A stretch of 42,501 nucleotides of DNA from Shinella granuli (GCF_004341885.1 NZ_SLVX01000029.1:1-42501); one strand, 5' to 3'. Shown: positions 9,842 through 17,827, counted from the stretch's first letter. Notes: generated by a model from the sequence alone, not told the origin. Program-made: numbers and translations.

Positions 9842-10473
9842 GCCGCGCTCCTCAAAGGACCGGCGCCATCGTGCTCGATGGTCGAACGGTAACCGGGCGG
9901 GCAAACCGTGTCGAAGCTGGCGCGATCAGCCGGCAGGCTGCCCGCAACGGCTGTGGTATTGCCAATGGCCACGGGATCGCCGAGACGGCTCATCGGCCAT
10001 CCCGCACGCTTCAGGATGCGCTCGAAGCGAAGATCAGTGGCGGTGACGATCTCGCTGTAACCGTTTGCCATCGACCATTCGATGATGCCGGCGAACATGG
10101 TGAGCGTCGCCTGATGGAGGCTCCCTCCCCTCCCCGCAGCCAGCGACGTGTCGACGCAGAAGCGTGAACTCTCGACCACCGCTACATGGGCATCGAGCGA
10201 GCCGCGCTCAAGCAGTTGCGGGAATGTCCGGTCCAGCATCGTCGGGCCAGAAGCGGGCAGCAGGCGTGCGCACCCGACGACCTTCTGATCGGTGGAGATC
10301 GCGAGGATGTAGGTCGGCAGGAGATCGTCGTACTGATCCCGCTCCCCCTGTTCGGTGATGGTGACATCCCACTCCAGGCGGTCGCCAAACACCGCGGCCC
10401 TAAGACGGTGCATCTGGTTCAGGTAGTTGCGGTTGCTTGCGTAGTGGTTGGCCGAGACGCTCAGAATCTGCAT
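9838..10473 (-). CDS. traI: TraI, LuxI-type acyl-homoserine-lactone synthase
   Basis: This 211-residue LuxI-family protein makes an acyl-homoserine lactone from SAM and an acyl-ACP. The invariant N-terminal residues of the family are visible: R25, F29, W35 in RAAVFGDRLEWDV, then D46 and D49 in the acidic loop, R70 (VGCARLLP), and E101, R104 in VVESSRFCVD. In Ti-like plasmids the lactone activates TraR, which switches on conjugation and raises copy number. It is the first gene of the traI-trb operon, and a tra box lies about 60 bases upstream. The cognate traR is not in this window. Confidence 0.96.
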   Translation of the reverse strand: MQILSVSANHYASNRNYLNQMHRLRAAVFGDRLEWDVTITEQGERDQYDDLLPTYILAISTDQKVVGCARLLPASGPTMLDRTFPQLLERGSLDAHVAVVESSRFCVDTSLAAGRGGSLHQATLTMFAGIIEWSMANGYSEIVTATDLRFERILKRAGWPMSRLGDPVAIGNTTAVAGSLPADRASFDTVCPPGYRSTIEHDGAGPLRSAA

Positions 10474-10531
10474 TGTGATCTCCGCATGAACTGGTCAGGC
10501 GAAGGGAAATCATCTCGTGTTGCGTGTGGCT

Positions 10532-10549
10532 ATGTGCAGATTTGCATCC
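10532..10549. promoter_or_regulatory. TraR-box-like palindrome for traI-trb
   Basis: The 18 bases ATGTGCAGATTTGCATCC closely follow the known TraR box ATGTGCAGATCTGCACAT, with the left half perfect. The centre is about 68 bases upstream of the traI start, leaving room for a minus-strand promoter directly downstream. TraR bound to the lactone would activate the mating operon from here, giving positive feedback through traI. Confidence 0.8.
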
Positions 10550-10620
10550 GGTGATTCTACCGAATCGGCGGTATAGCTCTCGAAAATCGGGCGGAAGGCG
10601 GAGTCTAAAATGTTGATAAG

Positions 10621-10638
10621 AGGTGCAGATCTGCATTT
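10621..10638. promoter_or_regulatory. TraR-box-like palindrome, repABC-proximal
   Basis: AGGTGCAGATCTGCATTT contains a perfect 12-base palindrome TGCAGATCTGCA (10624-10635), the core of the Ti-plasmid tra box. It is 89 bases from the first box, centre to centre. In pTi, two boxes between traI and repA activate both the mating operon and repABC promoters; the layout here is the same, so quorum-dependent copy-number control is likely. Confidence 0.82.
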
Positions 10639-10725
10639 CCTACACCCCGCTGCGAACAACGGGAGGCGGCTAACTACAAGATAATGATTGATGAATCCGC
10701 TTTCGGCTTAACTGGGGCAAAAGCG

Positions 10726-10744
10726 CGTTAACCTTTCGTTAACC
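10726..10744. repeat. Direct repeat CGTTAACC upstream of repA
   Basis: CGTTAACC occurs at 10726-10733 and again at 10737-10744. The copies are 11 bases apart, one turn of the helix, and each contains the palindrome GTTAAC. The position between the tra box and the likely repA promoter suggests a protein-binding site. Which protein binds is unknown. Confidence 0.4.
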
Positions 10745-10753
10745 AAAAACGCC

Positions 10754-10819
10754 TTGCAACCAAACACGCATTCAGTAATCGTCACGGAAAAATGGCATTA
10801 CATGCCGATTAACCGTGAC
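10754..10819 (+). promoter_or_regulatory. Likely repA promoter with nested operator palindrome
   Basis: A possible -35 TTGCAA (10754-10759) and -10 TAATCG (10776-10781) face repA. Immediately after lies a nested palindrome: GTCACGG (10781-10787) pairs with CCGTGAC (10813-10819), and inside it GGCAT (10794-10798) pairs with ATGCC (10802-10806). In pTiR10, RepA with RepB represses repABC at an operator just downstream of the P4 promoter, so this is the matching candidate. The -10 match is weak. Confidence 0.55.
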
Positions 10820-10832
10820 AAGAGATTCCACC

Positions 10833-12050
10833 GTGAGCAAAGCTGTTGCCATATCCCGAAATGATCGTCCCTCAGTAGATGTCACTATTGGTGATCACGC
10901 TGAACAGCTGAGCTCTCAGCTCCAGGCTATGAGCGAAGCCCTGTTCCCTCCGACGTCGCACAAGAGTTTGCGCAAATTCACGTCGGGTGAAGCGGCGCGC
11001 CTAATGAAAATATCTGATTCGACCCTTCGAAAGATGACCCTGGCGGGTGAAGGTCCTCAACCCGAACTCGCCAGCAACGGAAGGCGTTTCTACACACTCG
11101 GTCAGATTAACGAAATCCGGCATATGCTGGCAGGCTCTGCCCGCGGACGCGAGAGTATCGAGTTTGTGCCCCATCGGCGCGGCTCGGAACACTTGCAGGT
11201 CATTGCGGTGACCAATTTTAAAGGCGGCTCCGGCAAGACAACAACGTCAGCCCATCTTGCTCAGTATCTTGCATTGCAGGGCTACAGGGTACTTGCTGTA
11301 GACCTCGATCCGCAGGCCAGCCTATCGGCACTCCTCGGCGTTCTCCCGGAGACGGATGTAGGTGCCAACGAGACACTGTACGCGGCAATCCGGTACGACG
11401 ACTCTAGGCGGTCGCTCAAAGAGGTGATCCGCTCAACGTACTTCGATGGCCTGCATCTCGTCCCCGGAAACCTCGAGCTTATGGAGTTCGAGCACACAAC
11501 CCCAAAGGCCCTGACGGACCGCGGTTCGAGAGATGGGCTTTTCTTCACGCGTGTCGCCCAAGCATTTGACGAAGTCGCTGACAACTATGACGTCGTTGTC
11601 ATCGACTGCCCTCCCCAGCTCGGTTTCCTGACACTCAGTGGTCTGTGCGCCGCCACATCAATGGTCATTACGGTGCACCCGCAGATGCTCGATATCGCGT
11701 CCATGAGTCAGTTTCTGCTTATGACTCGTGATCTTCTCGGTGTCGTGAAGGAGGCCGGAGGGAATCTACAGTATGATTTCATCCGCTATCTGCTGACCCG
11801 GTTCGAACCTCAGGATGCCCCGCAGACGAAGGTCGCGGCGCTGCTGAGGAACATGTTCGATGATCACGTCCTGACTAATCCGATGGTGAAGTCTGCGGCG
11901 GTTTCCGACGCCGGCCTTACGAAACAGACACTCTATGAAATCGGGCGAGAGAATTTGACTCGTTCGACATACGACCGGGCGATGGAAGCTCTGGACGCGG
12001 TGAACGCCGAAATCGAAGGATTGATCAAGGCTGCCTGGGGACGCTCATGA
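10833..12050 (+). CDS. repA: RepA, ParA-type partition ATPase
   Basis: RepA segregates the plasmid and, with RepB, represses its own operon. I start at GTG 10833 (405 residues). The GTG at 10815 lies inside the operator palindrome and has no ribosome binding site. The N-terminal part holds the conserved SQLQAMSEALFPPTSHKSLRKF and a MerR-like helix-turn-helix (KFTSGEAARLMKISDSTLRKM). The deviant Walker A KGGSGKTT lies near residue 131, followed by the ParA motifs VDLDPQASLS and VVIDCPPQLG. It is the first gene of repABC and ends in an ATGA overlap with a small ORF. Confidence 0.97.
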   Translation: MSKAVAISRNDRPSVDVTIGDHAEQLSSQLQAMSEALFPPTSHKSLRKFTSGEAARLMKISDSTLRKMTLAGEGPQPELASNGRRFYTLGQINEIRHMLAGSARGRESIEFVPHRRGSEHLQVIAVTNFKGGSGKTTTSAHLAQYLALQGYRVLAVDLDPQASLSALLGVLPETDVGANETLYAAIRYDDSRRSLKEVIRSTYFDGLHLVPGNLELMEFEHTTPKALTDRGSRDGLFFTRVAQAFDEVADNYDVVVIDCPPQLGFLTLSGLCAATSMVITVHPQMLDIASMSQFLLMTRDLLGVVKEAGGNLQYDFIRYLLTRFEPQDAPQTKVAALLRNMFDDHVLTNPMVKSAAVSDAGLTKQTLYEIGRENLTRSTYDRAMEALDAVNAEIEGLIKAAWGRS

Positions 12051-12283
12051 TTGGAGTATTGCAGGATCCCTACATGCTGTTGGGAGCTCCCAACAGACTC
12101 CACCAGAGCCGATTTCTGTTTTCGTTGCAGGGGTCGTATCCAACAATTTTGAACCGAAAGGTTGGGGGAAGCCGCCGCCCAAGCTGCATTAGCCGCAGCT
12201 TGTTGGGAGCTCCCAACAGGCCGCCTTCCGCCGGATGCGGTGCTTCGAAACTATCTTGCAGAGATCAATGCCATGAGCCGTAA
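12047..12283 (+). CDS. repD: RepD-like small ORF between repA and repB
   Basis: A 78-codon frame starts in ATGA overlap with the repA stop and ends 11 bases inside repB, so it fills the repA-repB gap exactly. Both parS sites lie within it and force the repeated peptide LLGAPNR at residues 11-17 and 53-59. In the Ti plasmid a small gene called repD occupies this place and carries the partition sites. Whether the peptide has any function is unknown. The peptide is basic and has no recognisable domain, and the frame may exist only because of operon packing. Confidence 0.5.
   Translation: MIGVLQDPYMLLGAPNRLHQSRFLFSLQGSYPTILNRKVGGSRRPSCISRSLLGAPNRPPSAGCGASKLSCRDQCHEP
12079..12094. other. parS: parS centromere-like site 1
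   Basis: GTTGGGAGCTCCCAAC fits the repABC parS consensus GTTNNNNGCNNNNAAC exactly and sits within a perfect 20-base palindrome (12077-12096). RepB, the ParB-type protein coded downstream, is the expected ligand. Binding here supports partition and may assist autorepression. Confidence 0.88.
12202..12217. other. parS: parS centromere-like site 2
   Basis: This is a second exact copy of the same 16-base parS palindrome, inside an 18-base palindrome (12201-12218) and 123 bases from the first. Two sites between repA and repB is the arrangement described for a Ti plasmid. Confidence 0.88.
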
Positions 12284-13286
12284 GGACGCAATCGACTCAT
12301 TGTTCCTCAAGAAGCCGGTTGTGAGCGAAAAGGCTGCAACGGACAAGTCAGCTGCCCGTGTGCGCACTGGCGCAATCTCCGCGATGGGCTCGTCACTGCA
12401 AGAGATGGCGGAGGGAGCGAAAACCGCAGCTCGACTTCAGGATCAGTTGGCTTCGGGCGAGGCGGTCGTTTCCTTGGATCCGTCGATGATTGAAGGATCG
12501 ACGATTGCCGACCGATTGCCGACCGCTATTGATCCAAAATTCGATCAGCTCAAGGCAAGCATCGCTGAAAACGGACAGCAAGTCCCGATCCTCGTTCGAC
12601 CTCATCCGGAAAAGACTGGCCGGTATCAAATTGCATACGGACGTCGGCGGCTACGGGCTGCCATAGATCTGGGTCGAGAGGTGTCGGCGATCGTCCGAAG
12701 CCTTACCGATCGTGAGCTGGTGGTGGCTCAAGGGCGAGAGAATCTTGATCGCGCCGACCTTTCATTCATTGAGAAGGCGCTCTTTGCGCTCCGGCTCGAG
12801 GATGCGGGTTTTGATCGCGCAACCATTACTGCTGCCCTATCGACCGACAAGTCTGACCTAAGCCGCTATATCGCCGTCGCGCGGAGCATTCCAGAAAAGC
12901 TTGCTATCCAGATTGGCCCGGCCGCGAAGGCGGGTAGATCGCGCTGGGTAGCGCTTGCTGAAAGCCTCGGGAAGCCAAAGGTCATGGACGCTGTTGAGGC
13001 GATTCTGGGGTCTGAACGGTTCTTGGCCGCGGATAGCGACGCTCGTTTCGCACTCATCTTCGATGTTGCATCGAAGCGGCCGGCCAAGCCTTCCAGGAGA
13101 GTAAAAAACTGGAGCACGCCGAAGGGGAAAAAGGCGGCGCGCATCCAGCTAGAGACCGGGAAGACAGCATTAATTTTCGACGAGAAACTGGTGCCATCTT
13201 TCGGAGAGTATGTCGCGGACCAGTTGGATCGTTTGTATGTCCAATTTCTTGAAACGAATGAAGGAGAGAAAGCCGACCGAGGGTGA
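12273..13286 (+). CDS. repB: RepB, ParB-type partition protein
   Basis: RepB binds the parS sites and loads RepA for plasmid segregation. ATG 12273 (MSRKDAIDSLFLKKP) gives 337 residues; the longer frame upstream runs through parS. The ParB/Spo0J N-terminal nuclease-like domain includes the motifs SIAENGQQVPILVRP and GRYQIAYGRRRLRAA (about residues 95-130). A central helix-turn-helix (FDRATITAALSTDKSDLSRYIAVAR) follows, then a C-terminal dimerisation region. Length and motifs are typical of repABC RepB. Confidence 0.96.
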   Translation: MSRKDAIDSLFLKKPVVSEKAATDKSAARVRTGAISAMGSSLQEMAEGAKTAARLQDQLASGEAVVSLDPSMIEGSTIADRLPTAIDPKFDQLKASIAENGQQVPILVRPHPEKTGRYQIAYGRRRLRAAIDLGREVSAIVRSLTDRELVVAQGRENLDRADLSFIEKALFALRLEDAGFDRATITAALSTDKSDLSRYIAVARSIPEKLAIQIGPAAKAGRSRWVALAESLGKPKVMDAVEAILGSERFLAADSDARFALIFDVASKRPAKPSRRVKNWSTPKGKKAARIQLETGKTALIFDEKLVPSFGEYVADQLDRLYVQFLETNEGEKADRG

Positions 13287-13339
13287 GATTTGCATCAATT
13301 CCGAGCCGCGCTCGGTAGAGATGAAAAACCACGAACCGC

Positions 13340-13393
13340 AAAAGAAAAAGGCCACCGAAACAAATTCCGGAAGCCCTTCTCTGTAGTGTCGCA
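13340..13393 (-). ncRNA. Predicted antisense ctRNA (repE/incA type)
   Basis: repABC plasmids make a short antisense RNA in the repB-repC gap that limits RepC synthesis and sets incompatibility. Here a minus-strand -35 TTGACG (13423-13428) is followed after 17 bases by a weak -10 GATTCT (13400-13405). About 55 bases on there is a strong intrinsic terminator: 13365-13375 pairs with 13350-13360 (one mismatch, two wobbles), then a T-rich tract TTTTTCTTTT on the minus strand (13349 downward). Length and place agree with known ctRNAs. The ends are estimates. Confidence 0.72.
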
Positions 13394-13446
13394 ACTAAGA
13401 GAATCGCATTTCCGAGAATCACCGTCAAGAGTCTTCTGAGGCTCAA

Positions 13447-13459
13447 CGCCGTTTCGGCG
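13447..13459 (+). terminator. Hairpin before repC, attenuator candidate
   Basis: CGCCG (13447-13451) pairs with CGGCG (13455-13459) around a TTT loop, then GGCAGATTTCTTTT follows. In repABC plasmids a hairpin just before repC can stop transcription or hide the repC start when the ctRNA binds the leader. This hairpin is 37 bases before the repC ATG and is the obvious candidate. Confidence 0.55.
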
Positions 13460-13496
13460 GGCAGATTTCTTTTGCCTAGCAAAAAGGTAAAAGGAA

Positions 13497-14831
13497 ATGC
13501 AGACGCATATCTCGACGACGCCCTTCGGGCGGCGGGCGATGACGCTCGGCCATATTGCAAGTCAAATGACTGCAAAGGCAGTCTCACCTGACGCTGCCGC
13601 CCACAAGTGGCAGGTCTTCCAGCATATCCGCGAAGCGCGGGAACTGATTGGTGCTACGGATCGGTCACTCACGATTCTCAACGCATTGCTGTCATTTCAC
13701 CCGGAGACATCCTTGAGCGGCGACGCAGAACTTGTCGTCTGGCCGTCCAACGAGCAGCTTGCTGCGCGCGCAAATGGCATGCCGGCGACGACCCTCAGAC
13801 GGCATATCGCGGTGCTCGTGGATTGCGGCCTCATCATCCGCCGCGACAGCCCCAATGGCAAACGCTTCGCTCGCAAGGGAAGGGGAGGGGAGATCGAACA
13901 GGCCTACGGCTTCGACTTGTCACCGATCGTGGCGCGGGCAGACGAGTTTCGAGACTTGGTTGAGGCACTGCAGGCTGAGAAGAAGGCGTTTCGCGTTGCG
14001 AAGGAGCGTCTCACATTGCTCCGGCGCGACATCGTCAAGATGATTGAAACCGGCATTGAGGAGAACGTTCCGGGGAACTGGGGCAGGGTCACGCAGACCT
14101 ATCAGGGGATCGTCGCCAAGCTGCCACGCTCGGCTCCCCGCCAGCTTGTGGAGGACATCACGCAGGAACTTCACGAACTCTGCGTCGACATCCGTGACGT
14201 GTTGGAATCTTTTGCAAAACCGCAGAATCTGGATGCCAATGAGTCCCATTCCGGTCGTCACATACAGAATTCAAAGCCAGACTCTAATTTTGAATCTGAA
14301 TACGGCTTTGCAAAAAATGATGAAGCGGGCGGCAGCGTTGCGGAAACCGACAACGTGCGGAGCCTGCCGAAACGGCAGCTGCCATTGGGGATCGTGCTGG
14401 ATGCGTGCCCCGAAATCCGCGAACTGGCACAGGGAGGGGATATCCGGCACTGGCGCGACTTGCTGGCGGCCGCAGAACTGGCCCGGCCGATGCTGGGGAT
14501 CAGCCCGAGCGCTTGGCGGGAAGCCTGTGAGGTGATGGGAGAGCAGCATGCCGCGATCACGCTGGCCGCGATCTACCAGAGGGCCGGTCAAATCAGCAAC
14601 GCCGGCGGCTATTTGCGCAGCCTGACAGACCGCGCCAAGGATGGGAAGTTCTCGACCTGGCCGATGGTCATGGCCTTGCTCCGGGCAAAGCTCGATGCGC
14701 AGAAGTCCGGCGACGATCGCGGTCTGGCTGGGGGCCGATCGAATGATGCGACCGAAGCCGGAGATCGGCTGCAGGTGTCGGATTCGCTGTTGACGAGCTT
14801 GAAGGGCCTGCAGAGACCAAAATCGCGATGA
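13497..14831 (+). CDS. repC: RepC, plasmid replication initiator
   Basis: RepC is the only protein needed to start replication in repABC plasmids, acting in cis on an origin inside its own gene. ATG 13497 follows AAAAGGAA closely. The 444-residue product has the conserved N-terminus TTPFGRRAMTLGHIASQMTA. A winged-helix DNA-binding region follows at about residues 60-130 (WPSNEQLAARANGMPATTLRRHIAVLVDCGLIIRRDSPNGKRFARK), and the C-terminal RepC domain ends near SLKGLQRPKSR. It is the last repABC gene and converges on a recombinase with only 11 bases between stop codons. Confidence 0.97.
   Translation: MQTHISTTPFGRRAMTLGHIASQMTAKAVSPDAAAHKWQVFQHIREARELIGATDRSLTILNALLSFHPETSLSGDAELVVWPSNEQLAARANGMPATTLRRHIAVLVDCGLIIRRDSPNGKRFARKGRGGEIEQAYGFDLSPIVARADEFRDLVEALQAEKKAFRVAKERLTLLRRDIVKMIETGIEENVPGNWGRVTQTYQGIVAKLPRSAPRQLVEDITQELHELCVDIRDVLESFAKPQNLDANESHSGRHIQNSKPDSNFESEYGFAKNDEAGGSVAETDNVRSLPKRQLPLGIVLDACPEIRELAQGGDIRHWRDLLAAAELARPMLGISPSAWREACEVMGEQHAAITLAAIYQRAGQISNAGGYLRSLTDRAKDGKFSTWPMVMALLRAKLDAQKSGDDRGLAGGRSNDATEAGDRLQVSDSLLTSLKGLQRPKSR
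14262..14332. other. oriV: Candidate origin of replication in repC
   Basis: The middle of repC turns A+T-rich here, unlike the G+C-rich codons on both sides, and holds short repeats of the type TTGAATCTGAATA. In studied repABC plasmids the origin lies in an A+T-rich stretch in the central part of repC. The assignment rests on that precedent and on composition only. Confidence 0.45.
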
Positions 14832-14842
14832 AAACCGTGCTG

Positions 14843-15790
14843 CTAGCCGGCGCTGGAGATCAGTCCCGATCGGCGGGCACGGTCGATGAGGTTCTTCACG
14901 GACGAGGGCGACCATTTCGAGCCGCCGCGGGGAGTGCGCTCATGCAACCTTTCGAGCTGGGCCGCGATTTCGCGCAGCGTCAGGTCCGGGTTCGACGAAT
15001 GGATGCCGGCGACCAAGGTCATCAAGCGATCTTCGGGCAGACGGGGAGGGGATTTGCGAAGCAATGCCGCATCGGCTATGCGCTCCGCGACCATCCATTT
15101 GACGGCGCGGCGAAGACGCTCTGGCGTCCAATCGAGGCCGCGTTGGTTCAAAACGCGGGCGATGTCGTCCCAGGTGTGATCCGGCCGCATGCGCCGAACG
15201 GTCGGAAGCCATTGATTGGCGGTAACCTGGATGCGATTGCCGTAAGCCGCTTTCTGGGCCGCGGTCATTTTGGCCAGCGCCTCGGGCCGTTTTTCCCGGA
15301 TACCGGGGTTGCCGGGCAGCCGGCCCTTCGCTTTCGCGGCCTTGATGCCTGCTTTGGTTCGCTCTGAGATCAGCGCGCGTTCGAGCTGTGCAACGGCGCC
15401 GAGCACCTGGAGAGAGAACATTCCCTGCGGCGTCGACGTGTCGATCGGATCGCGGAGCGACCGAAAATGCGCGTTCTTTACCGTCAGACCCTCGATCACC
15501 TCGAGTAGATGGCCGACCGAGCGTGCCAGACGATCGAGCCGCACGACCACGAGTGTATCGCCGGCGTTGATCTCTCGAAGCAGCTTGGACAGGGCTGGAC
15601 GGGCGCGCGACGTGCCGGATCCGTGTTCCTGGACGATGACGTCGCAGCCGGCCGAGCGGAGCTCGATTTCCTGGGCCTCCGTCGCCTGTTCATCTGTGGA
15701 AACGCGAGCGTAGCCGATCAGCCTTCCCTGAGGTCGACGAGACGACCGATTGTGAGCATCACGAGCCATTTGAAGCGCCATAGAAATCAT
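14843..15790 (-). CDS. Serine recombinase (resolvase/invertase family)
   Basis: The catalytic domain starts with LIGYARVSTDEQ; the nucleophile is Ser31 counting from ATG 15790 (315 residues). The family motifs GDTLVVVRLDRLARS, GMFSLQVLGAVAQLERALISERTKAGI and the linker KAKGRLPGNPG follow. Unlike small resolvases it has a further C-terminal half of about 130 residues with two helix-turn-helix-like repeats (DDIARVLNQRGLDWTPERLRRAV and REIAAQLERLH). It could resolve plasmid multimers or belong to a lost transposon. It lies directly beside repC, convergent. Other in-frame starts at 15781 and 15769 are possible. Confidence 0.88.
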   Translation of the reverse strand: MISMALQMARDAHNRSSRRPQGRLIGYARVSTDEQATEAQEIELRSAGCDVIVQEHGSGTSRARPALSKLLREINAGDTLVVVRLDRLARSVGHLLEVIEGLTVKNAHFRSLRDPIDTSTPQGMFSLQVLGAVAQLERALISERTKAGIKAAKAKGRLPGNPGIREKRPEALAKMTAAQKAAYGNRIQVTANQWLPTVRRMRPDHTWDDIARVLNQRGLDWTPERLRRAVKWMVAERIADAALLRKSPPRLPEDRLMTLVAGIHSSNPDLTLREIAAQLERLHERTPRGGSKWSPSSVKNLIDRARRSGLISSAG

Positions 15791-15825
15791 GGATAAGGGG
15801 TTTTCCAAATGCAGAAGATACGGAT

Positions 15826-15837
15826 AACCGATCGGTT
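15826..15837. repeat. 12-base palindrome upstream of the serine recombinase
   Basis: AACCGATCGGTT is a perfect palindrome about 36 bases upstream of the recombinase start and 90 before the toxin gene. It may be part of a res-type crossover site or an operator. There is no further support. Confidence 0.35.
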
Positions 15838-15891
15838 GCTGGCGTCCCCAGAGGAAACGCCGCTATTGCCTTGAGGGGAGACATGGACTAT

Positions 15892-15923
15892 ATATCCCAA
15901 AGTATCTATATCATTCAGGATAT
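15892..15923 (+). promoter_or_regulatory. Operator-like inverted repeat before higBA
   Basis: ATATCC (15892-15897) and GGATAT (15918-15923) form an inverted repeat around a very A+T-rich stretch (TATCTATATC) that probably holds the -10 region. The right arm overlaps the ribosome binding region CAGGA before the toxin ATG. An XRE antitoxin binding here would autorepress the pair. Confidence 0.5.
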
Positions 15924-15926
15924 GAA

Positions 15927-16292
15927 ATGACGCAATGGAAGGTCGAGTTTCATGACCGCTTCAAAGGCGAGATCACGGACCTTCCAGCTGATGTTCGGGT
16001 CGAATTGCTCGCGCACTTGGTGCTGCTTCGCGAGAAGGGCTTTCGACTGGGACGACCTGAGGTCGATACGCTTGAGGGGTCCAGGCACGCGAACATGAAG
16101 GAGTTGCGCGTCAAGGTCTTGAAGGTGCAATGGCGGTTCGCCTTTGCCTTCGATCCGGAGCGAAAGGCTGTGGTCCTCTGCGGTGGCGCGAAGAGCGGAG
16201 TGAGCCAGAAGCTTTTCTACAAGCGGCTGATCGATCTGGCGGACAAACGATACGACGAGCATTTGAGCGAGTTGGAGAAGAGACATGGATGA
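15927..16292 (+). CDS. higB: HigB/RelE-type toxin (Gp49-like)
   Basis: This 121-residue protein has the look of the phage-derived Gp49/HigB toxin family. It starts WKVEFHDRFKGEI, has an ADVRVELLAHLVLLREKG helix, the ELRVKVLKVQWRFAFAF beta core and a C-terminal KLFYKRLIDLADKRY helix. RelE-fold toxins cut mRNA on the ribosome. The toxin gene precedes its antitoxin and overlaps it by eight bases, the usual HigBA order. A good ribosome site (CAGGA) lies six bases before the ATG. On a plasmid such a pair commonly stabilises inheritance. Confidence 0.85.
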   Translation: MTQWKVEFHDRFKGEITDLPADVRVELLAHLVLLREKGFRLGRPEVDTLEGSRHANMKELRVKVLKVQWRFAFAFDPERKAVVLCGGAKSGVSQKLFYKRLIDLADKRYDEHLSELEKRHG

Positions 16293-16611
16293 TCTCGACA
16301 AGCTGATAAAGAGACTTCCCGAAGATGAACAGCGCGCCATAGCAAAGCGTGCCGACGAGCTTGTCACGGCGCACAATCTGCGGGAATTGCGGGCGCTCGC
16401 TGGACGGACGCAGGAAGACGTGTCTGCCGGGACTGGGTTCAAGCAGACCAACGTCTCAAGGCTGGAGAAGCGCGCCGACATGAAGCTGTCGACGCTTCGC
16501 GACTATGTCGAATCCCTGGGTGGCACGTTGAAGATCGTCGCGGATGTCGCGGGCAAGAAAGTCGATCTTTCCAGCATCGCGGAACGTTCCCGACACGGTT
16601 CCAAGATCTGA
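16285..16611 (+). CDS. higA: HigA-type XRE antitoxin
   Basis: This 108-residue protein contains a helix-turn-helix of the XRE class at about residues 32-70 (LRELRALAGRTQEDVSAGTGFKQTNVSRLEKR). A C-terminal strand segment (GTLKIVADVAGKKVDLSSI) resembles antitoxins of the HigA type that pair with Gp49-like toxins. It follows higB with an eight-base overlap, so the two are co-translated. It should neutralise the toxin and repress the operon through the upstream inverted repeat. Confidence 0.86.
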   Translation: MDDLDKLIKRLPEDEQRAIAKRADELVTAHNLRELRALAGRTQEDVSAGTGFKQTNVSRLEKRADMKLSTLRDYVESLGGTLKIVADVAGKKVDLSSIAERSRHGSKI

Positions 16612-16636
16612 GCGAGCCACCGGTAGGGAAGGGGAG

Positions 16637-17806
16637 CTACAATCCCGCCGCCGTGGTGAGATTGATCCGGAACCGATCCCTGCGGCGTTGATAGCGGCGA
16701 GTCATTTCGGCCGAGGCATGGCCGAGCTGCTTCTGAACATAACGCTCGTCGACCTCGGCCGAGGAGGCGAGGCCGGCGCGCAGCGAATGCCCTGCAAACA
16801 TTTCGGCACGCACTCCTTCGCTCAGGTCGCCGCGCGCGCCGGCGGCCAGCGCGGTGCGCTTGACCAGGCGCGCGACTTCCTGATCGTTGAGCCGGTCCGG
16901 TCCGACATTTTTGCCCTGGCCGGTAACGCGACGGAAGAGGGGGCCTTGGACGAGCTTGGCGAACTTGATCCAGGTTTCGACGGCGACGACCGGGCAGGTG
17001 GCATCGGATGAGCCGCGGCCGATCTCCACTTCACGCCAGCCGGTCTTGCCGCGCAGGGTGAGGAGCAGGCCTTTGTCGAGAATCTCGATCCAGCCCGAAG
17101 AATCGTCCGTCTGGTCGCGGCCGAGGTCGAGGCCGGTGACTTCCGCGCGGCGCAGACCACCCGCAAAGCCGATGAGTAGCATGGCGCGGGCGCGCAGGCC
17201 GCGCAATGCGCTCCGATCCAACGTCTCCAACATGGCGATCAGGTCTTCCGGCAGGATGGCTTCCTTCTGCCGGGGTGGGGCGGCGTGTTTGTTGCGAATG
17301 CCGGCCATCACGGTGGCGATGGCGCGGTCCTTGCGATCCAGCGGCATGCCACGCTGCGAACAATTCCAGCCGATGGCGGCGAGGCGCCGCTCGATGGTCG
17401 AGACACTGTTCGGCTTGCCGCCGCGTGTCGGCGTGCCAACGGTACTGCCAAGGGCACTGCCGGAGGCGGTGCCACTGGCACAGGCGGTGATGTAGAGGCC
17501 GACGACTTGCGGATCCGGGGGGAGGGGAGATAGGTCCTGGCGCCGGCACCAGGCGGCAAAATGCTTCCAGTCAGAGGCGTAGGCGCGGCGGGTGTTGGCG
17601 GACGAGGCGGCCTCGACATAGGTGCGAGCTCGATCGGTGAGGTCCCGCAAATGCGCCGGTAGGCCGGCGTTGGCCTCGGCAACAGGGGAGGGGAGCCCGG
17701 CCGACAACTCGGTCGCGGAAACATCAGCGGAAACCGCCGTGCTGTCAGACGGTGCTGCGTGTTCCTGGGGGTGAATTTCGCTGTTTTGCTCGACGAATCG
17801 GTCCAT
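16637..17806 (-). CDS. Tyrosine recombinase (integrase)
   Basis: This 389-residue phage-integrase-family protein has a SAM-like N-terminal core-binding domain (about residues 55-165, ANTRRAYASDWKHFAAWCRRQ). The catalytic domain shows R219 in FAGGLRRAEV, H340 and R343 in AGHSLRAG, H363 in QLGHAS and the nucleophile Y372 in MTRRYQRR. All key residues except the beta-hairpin lysine, which I could not place with certainty, are visible, so it should be active. The start ATG 17806 lies next to a large imperfect palindrome. It converges with higA, 25 bases away. Confidence 0.92.
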   Translation of the reverse strand: MDRFVEQNSEIHPQEHAAPSDSTAVSADVSATELSAGLPSPVAEANAGLPAHLRDLTDRARTYVEAASSANTRRAYASDWKHFAAWCRRQDLSPLPPDPQVVGLYITACASGTASGSALGSTVGTPTRGGKPNSVSTIERRLAAIGWNCSQRGMPLDRKDRAIATVMAGIRNKHAAPPRQKEAILPEDLIAMLETLDRSALRGLRARAMLLIGFAGGLRRAEVTGLDLGRDQTDDSSGWIEILDKGLLLTLRGKTGWREVEIGRGSSDATCPVVAVETWIKFAKLVQGPLFRRVTGQGKNVGPDRLNDQEVARLVKRTALAAGARGDLSEGVRAEMFAGHSLRAGLASSAEVDERYVQKQLGHASAEMTRRYQRRRDRFRINLTTAAGL

Positions 17807-17827
17807 TCCCCTATAATGCGCAAAACG

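Noticed and set aside
12077..12218. CRISPR-like repeat pair
   Set aside because: Only two copies of a palindrome are present and both fit the parS consensus; there are no regular spacers or cas genes.
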